Below, in pieces: positions 6,977 to 8,795 of a DNA stretch of 8,795 bases. Position 1 is the first letter of the stretch. Each line of letters begins with the position of its first letter. The notes beneath the pieces were generated by a model that saw only the letters and a list, made by a program, of their open reading frames with translations, did no database searches and was not told the DNA's origin. Made by a program: the position numbers and the translations under genes. This stretch comes from NZQO01 sp002693605 (GTDB lineage Bacteria; Bacteroidota; Bacteroidia; Flavobacteriales; Flavobacteriaceae), in contig CAXAVH010000106.1 in NCBI GenBank assembly GCA_963972105.1, positions 1 through 8,795 of the forward strand. Direction: 5' to 3'.

Positions 6977-7456
6977 ATGATTGAAATTGAACGAAAATTT
7001 TTGGTGACTTCCACCGCGTACAAGAACGAAGCCTTTGCCTCCAACCGCATCGTGCAGGGTTTTTTGAATACCCATCCCGCTCGCACCGTGCGCGTTCGAA
7101 TTCTTGGGAACGAGGGCTTTCTTACCGTAAAGGGCCTCGGAAACGAGACTGGCACGACCCGGTTTGAGTGGGAAAAACAGATTACCGTTACCGACGCCGA
7201 GGCATTGCTTTCGCTATGTGAGCCAGGTGTAATTGAAAAAATAAGATACGAAGTGAAAAGCGGAAAACACATTTTCGAGGTCGATGCGTTTGAAGGGGAA
7301 AATGAAGGCCTTGTCGTAGCCGAAGTAGAGCTTGTTGAGGAAGATGCCATTTTTGAAAAACCAAAATGGCTTGGAAATGAAGTCACGGGCGATACCCGGT
7401 ATTACAATTCGCAGTTGAGTAAAAATCCGTTTATAAATTGGAAAGATGAAACTTAA
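6977..7456 (+). CDS. CYTH domain protein, probable inorganic triphosphatase
   Basis: This 159-residue protein is a single CYTH domain, the tunnel-shaped fold that binds triphosphates with divalent metal ions. The defining ExExK motif opens it: MIEIERKFLV, with Glu3, Glu5 and Lys7. Further tunnel-lining charged residues alternate along strands as expected: Arg39 and Arg41 (VRVRI), Lys52 (FLTVKG), Glu64 and Glu66 (RFEWEKQI), Lys88 and Arg90 (EKIRYEV), Glu101 and Asp103 (FEVDAF), and Glu116 and Glu118 (VAEVEL). Small bacterial members of this length mostly hydrolyse tripolyphosphate, so I infer that rather than adenylate cyclase activity. The frame is open back to a TTG at 6929, but ATG 6977 places ExExK at the N terminus where it belongs. 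The last 11 bp overlap the following lipoprotein start. Confidence 0.9.
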   Translation: MIEIERKFLVTSTAYKNEAFASNRIVQGFLNTHPARTVRVRILGNEGFLTVKGLGNETGTTRFEWEKQITVTDAEALLSLCEPGVIEKIRYEVKSGKHIFEVDAFEGENEGLVVAEVELVEEDAIFEKPKWLGNEVTGDTRYYNSQLSKNPFINWKDET

Positions 7457-7679
7457 ACATGGTACATTGGGCCTACTTGCGCTTTTTTTTATCGCTTGTG
7501 GTGAAATGCAAAATCCTTCCGCGGAAAATCAAGCGGCCGTATCCTCGGCACCCCGAACAATGGAAAAATCGACCGCTGAACTAAAGAAAGAGCTTACCGA
7601 TAAAGGATTTCAGGTTTTCGAGTATGTAGACGAAGCTACCGGCGACACCGTTCTAATGCAACAATACTTAAAATATTAA
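7446..7679 (+). CDS. Short lipoprotein ORF, probably the 5' fragment of a broken YCII lipoprotein gene
   Basis: This 77-codon ORF overlaps the CYTH gene by 11 bp, the usual sign of translational coupling. It encodes a lipoprotein signal (MKLKHGTLGLLALFFIAC, Cys18), a Ser/Ala-rich spacer to about residue 38, then STAELKKELTDKGFQVFEYV and DEATGDTVLMQQYLKY. The ending is abrupt: MQQY looks like the first strand of a YCII domain, which normally continues as a hydrophobic strand. The remainder of a YCII domain appears about 290 bp further on, at 7963-8167. I therefore think the last three codons and the stop come from inserted DNA. From memory of the family, flavobacterial YCII proteins include lipoproteins with this kind of N terminus, but I could not check it. 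The fragment could still be expressed as a small lipoprotein; its function is unknown. Confidence 0.55.
   Translation: MKLKHGTLGLLALFFIACGEMQNPSAENQAAVSSAPRTMEKSTAELKKELTDKGFQVFEYVDEATGDTVLMQQYLKY
7665..7670. repeat. Left copy of TACTTA direct repeat
   Basis: TACTTA ends the recognisable part of the lipoprotein fragment (codons Tyr-Leu after MQQ). An identical copy at 7957-7962 starts the resumed coding sequence. The pair could be a 6-bp target-site duplication or a microhomology at a deletion junction. Confidence 0.45.
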
Positions 7680-7734
7680 TACATCTATCAAGATGATAAT
7701 AGATATAGGATTGAGAAGAGTTTTAGAATTCTTC

Positions 7735-7765
7735 TTGAAAATATGAATTGTTTTAAATATTTTTA
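7735..7765 (+). promoter_or_regulatory. Promoter-like TTG-N20-TATTTTTA before the 43-codon ORF
   Basis: TTG at 7735-7737 is followed after 20 bp by TATTTTTA at 7758-7765, close to the Bacteroidota pattern of TTG at -33 and TAnnTTTG at -7. The spacing is right and the box misses only the final G. It ends 15 bp before the ATG at 7781. The AT-rich context lowers its weight. Confidence 0.3.
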
Positions 7766-7780
7766 TATAAAGTTAATAAT

Positions 7781-7912
7781 ATGAAGAAAGCTGATTTTGA
7801 GAAAATCGAATACTACGACACTAAAATCGATATGAAAAAGGTTATGAGTAAGGAGATTGGTGATGCTGTCAAGCGGCATAATGAAAGACAAAAGAAAAAG
7901 AAGAGTAAATGA
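7781..7912 (+). CDS. Small basic ORF (43 aa), unknown
   Basis: ATG at 7781 to TGA at 7910-7912 encodes 43 residues: MKKADFEKIEYYDTKIDMKK, then VMSKEIGDAVKRHNERQKKK, then KSK. The N-terminal half is acidic and aromatic (EKIEYYD); the C-terminal half is a strongly basic, probably helical tail. There is no signal peptide, membrane segment or cysteine. It lies wholly inside the AT-rich insert, with an A/T-rich leader before the start and a promoter-like sequence upstream. The acidic-then-basic layout is compatible with a small nucleic-acid-binding or antitoxin-type peptide, but I do not recognise a family and no toxin partner is present. Its Lys-rich composition could also reflect AT-rich non-coding DNA. 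Confidence 0.4.
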   Translation: MKKADFEKIEYYDTKIDMKKVMSKEIGDAVKRHNERQKKKKSK

Positions 7913-7956
7913 ATGATGTGCAGAGAGCCATTCTAGAGCATAGACTATCTATACTT

Positions 7957-7962
7957 TACTTA
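7957..7962. repeat. Right copy of TACTTA direct repeat
   Basis: This is identical to the copy at 7665-7670. In the frame that resumes the YCII domain it is read as Tyr-Leu just before AHLGRMY, so removing 7671-7962 joins MQQYL to AHLGRMY in frame. Confidence 0.45.
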
Positions 7963-8167
7963 GCGCACTTGGGCCGCATGTACGGGTTTTGCCGATATCT
8001 CGGGACCGTTCGGAGATGATGGAAACCTACGGGGTGTTACAATCTATAATGTGCCCACCTTGCAGATGGCAGACAGCTTGGCCCGGTTAGACCCAATGGT
8101 ACTGGCCGGCCGATTGGAGATAGAGGTACACCCTTGGTGGGCCGCCAAAGGATTTGCGCTGCGATAA
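7957..8167 (+). pseudogene. YCII-domain protein, 3' fragment with frameshift
   Basis: This is the downstream part of a YCII-related protein with no usable start. One frame reads LAHLGRMY (7960-7983), matching the helix before the YCII core. The reading then moves to the next frame and continues as GFADISGPFGDDGNLRGVTI, YNVPTLQMADSLARLDPMVL and AGRLEIEVHPWWAAKGFALR, to TAA at 8165-8167. SGPFGDDG, the LxxLDPxVxAGRL helix and the EVHPWW strand are hallmarks of the family. The shift falls at 7981-7987 (TACGGGT) and fits loss of 5 or 2 bases or gain of 1. Together with the lipoprotein start at 7446 it would form one gene. YCII proteins are small ferredoxin-like-fold proteins, mostly of unknown function. 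Two independent lesions make it a pseudogene. Confidence 0.72.
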
Positions 8168-8186
8168 AGGAATGAATAATTCCCCC

Positions 8187-8210
8187 TCAACTTCATAAAT
8201 GAAAAGTTGA
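8187..8210 (+). terminator. Hairpin after the YCII fragment, possible terminator
   Basis: TCAACTT (8187-8193) and AAGTTGA (8204-8210) are perfect 7-bp inverted arms with a 10-nt loop, 20 bp after the TAA at 8167. The position suits the end of the 6274-8167 transcript, facing the converging asparaginase gene. No long T tract follows, so it is not a canonical intrinsic terminator. Confidence 0.32.
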
Positions 8211-8247
8211 AACCTTTGCTATACCTTCAATATGTTCACTTTTTTCT

Positions 8248-8295
8248 GAATTTGGATAAAATTTCCTCAATAGAAAAAAGAGAGACCCCAAATTC
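8248..8295. repeat. 8-bp inverted repeat in the convergent gap
   Basis: GAATTTGG (8248-8255) and CCAAATTC (8288-8295) are perfect inverted copies 32 bp apart, between the YCII remnant and the end of the asparaginase gene. The loop is long for a terminator. It may be a weak bidirectional 3'-end structure or chance. The rest of 8168-8305 is AT-rich with no gene that I can support. Confidence 0.28.
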
Positions 8296-8305
8296 GTAAA
8301 GAAAT

Positions 8306-8795
8306 CTATTCTTCCTTATAAATTCCAATATTTAGGTCTCCCGCGGCGTTCATATGCGCTCGGTACATTCCCGCGGTATTAAATTCCATCGAGACGTTTC
8401 CATTTTTATCGATCGCCACGATACCGCCATCACCGCCTAGCTCTGGCACCTTTTTCTGAATTACTTCCCGCGCCGCTTCTTCCAACGATGCTCCCGTGTA
8501 CTGCATAATTGCCGAGATATCGTGGGCCACCATTGCCCTAATAAAATATTCGCCCCAGCCCGTAGAGCTCACGGCACAGGTGGCGTTGTTCGCATAGGTG
8601 CCGGCACCAATGATGGGGGCGTCTCCAATGCGGTTCCAGCGTTTGTTGGTCATTCCGCCGGTAGAGGTGCCCGCCGCCAAATTTCCATTTTTATCGAGAG
8701 CGGCACAGCCCACCGTTCCAAATTTGGAATCCTTGCTATAGGGATCGACGGCGTGTGAAATTTTGGCATCGTGATCTAATTGGGTCCGTTCGCGG
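8306..8795 (-). CDS. iaaA: Isoaspartyl peptidase / L-asparaginase, N-terminal part outside window
   Basis: The minus-strand frame is open to the window edge and encodes the last 162 residues of an N-terminal nucleophile hydrolase of the plant-type asparaginase family. The precursor cuts itself before a threonine; here that Thr is codon 8714-8716 in SKFGTVGCAALDKNGNLAA. The visible part is thus the end of the alpha chain (about 26 residues) and the whole beta chain (136 residues). Beta-chain features are present: TSTGGMTNKRWNRIGDAPII with the substrate-binding Arg and Asp of RIGD, the SSTGWGE loop, and the GGDGG turn. The family hydrolyses isoaspartyl dipeptides and asparagine. A start at the GTG of GTVG would remove the catalytic Thr and is not used. 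A signal peptide cannot be judged from this window. It converges on the YCII remnant. Confidence 0.95.
   Translation of the reverse strand, partial: RERTQLDHDAKISHAVDPYSKDSKFGTVGCAALDKNGNLAAGTSTGGMTNKRWNRIGDAPIIGAGTYANNATCAVSSTGWGEYFIRAMVAHDISAIMQYTGASLEEAAREVIQKKVPELGGDGGIVAIDKNGNVSMEFNTAGMYRAHMNAAGDLNIGIYKEE

Larger units (their letters stand above)
7671..7956. mobile_element. Putative small insert (MITE-like, 286 bp) splitting the YCII gene
   Basis: The segment between the two TACTTA copies is much richer in A and T than its flanks and interrupts a recognisable coding sequence. Its ends are imperfect inverted copies. The first 19 bases (7671-7689) and the reverse complement of the last 19 (7938-7956) share AA-TAT--ATA, and then TCTAT after a 1-nt offset. 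It carries one small ORF (7781-7912) with a promoter-like sequence, and no transposase. This suits a non-autonomous element. However, AT-rich ends can match by chance and no family is assigned. A deletion-plus-insertion event is the main alternative. Confidence 0.42.

Noticed and set aside
7714..7735. AGAAGA / TCTTCT hairpin as a terminator of the lipoprotein fragment
   Set aside because: Six weak pairs with a 10-nt loop and no following T tract, in DNA where such matches are expected by chance.
7909..8019. 36-codon ORF starting MNDVQRAILEHRL, overlapping the stop of the 43-codon ORF in an ATGA arrangement like a toxin-antitoxin pair
   Set aside because: Its second half is the AHLGRMY segment of the YCII remnant and it ends soon after the frameshift. 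It straddles the insert boundary and is best explained as an accidental fusion frame.
8242..8464. The same CTTTTTCTGAATT-type string at about 8242 and 8450
   Set aside because: A 13-nt low-complexity match; one copy encodes the VIQKK segment of the asparaginase beta chain. No further similarity on either side.
1..8795. CRISPR array, tRNA or rRNA genes, riboswitch, phage or defence genes
   Set aside because: No spaced repeats, no tRNA-like cloverleaf arms, and no proteins of these classes were seen in either strand.

Overview
The window reads as a chromosomal segment of a member of the Bacteroidota, most likely a marine-type Flavobacteriaceae. The grounds are the gene order acpP-fabF-rnc-(IPExxxVDY protein)-pyk, the lack of Shine-Dalgarno sequences before most starts, several matches to the Bacteroidota promoter box TAnnTTTG, and two lipoprotein signal sequences. 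Most of it is ordinary core genome. The accessory signal is concentrated in 7.45-8.30 kb.

Layout. Positions 1-2224 (+) hold the end of acpP (acyl carrier protein), fabF (ketoacyl-ACP synthase II) and rnc (RNase III), tightly spaced and probably one transcript: fatty-acid elongation machinery plus an RNA-processing nuclease. A 117-bp gap with a promoter-like box precedes a second unit (2342-4263, +), the conserved unknown IPExxxVDY protein overlapping pyk (pyruvate kinase) by one base. Converging on pyk are two minus-strand genes: an SH3-like lipoprotein (4294-5058) and, upstream of it, dinB (DNA polymerase IV, 5114-6217). dinB diverges from a plus-strand run of an atypical short-chain dehydrogenase (6274-6924), a CYTH phosphohydrolase (6977-7456) and a lipoprotein start overlapping the CYTH gene (7446-7679). 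At the right edge, on the minus strand, is most of the catalytic beta chain of an isoaspartyl peptidase/L-asparaginase (8306 to the window end).

The notable region is 7446-8167. The small lipoprotein ORF ends at residues MQQY-LKY, where a YCII domain would be expected to begin. About 290 bp later, the rest of a YCII domain resumes in other frames (AHLGRMY, then SGPFGDDGNLRG, then EVHPWWAAKG, then stop). I interpret this as one YCII-domain lipoprotein gene broken by an AT-rich insert of about 286 bp. The insert is bounded by the direct repeat TACTTA, has weakly inverted ends, and carries a 43-codon basic ORF with its own promoter-like sequence. A second lesion, a frameshift near 7984, lies in the downstream half. 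This is a recently decayed gene plus a possible small mobile element. I see no complete new multi-gene system.

Smaller points worth checking are a terminator-like hairpin with an 8-T tract inside the first 20 codons of rnc, an Asn in place of a metal-binding Asp in RNase III, and back-to-back divergent promoter boxes between dinB and the dehydrogenase, of which the dinB box predicts an almost leaderless mRNA.
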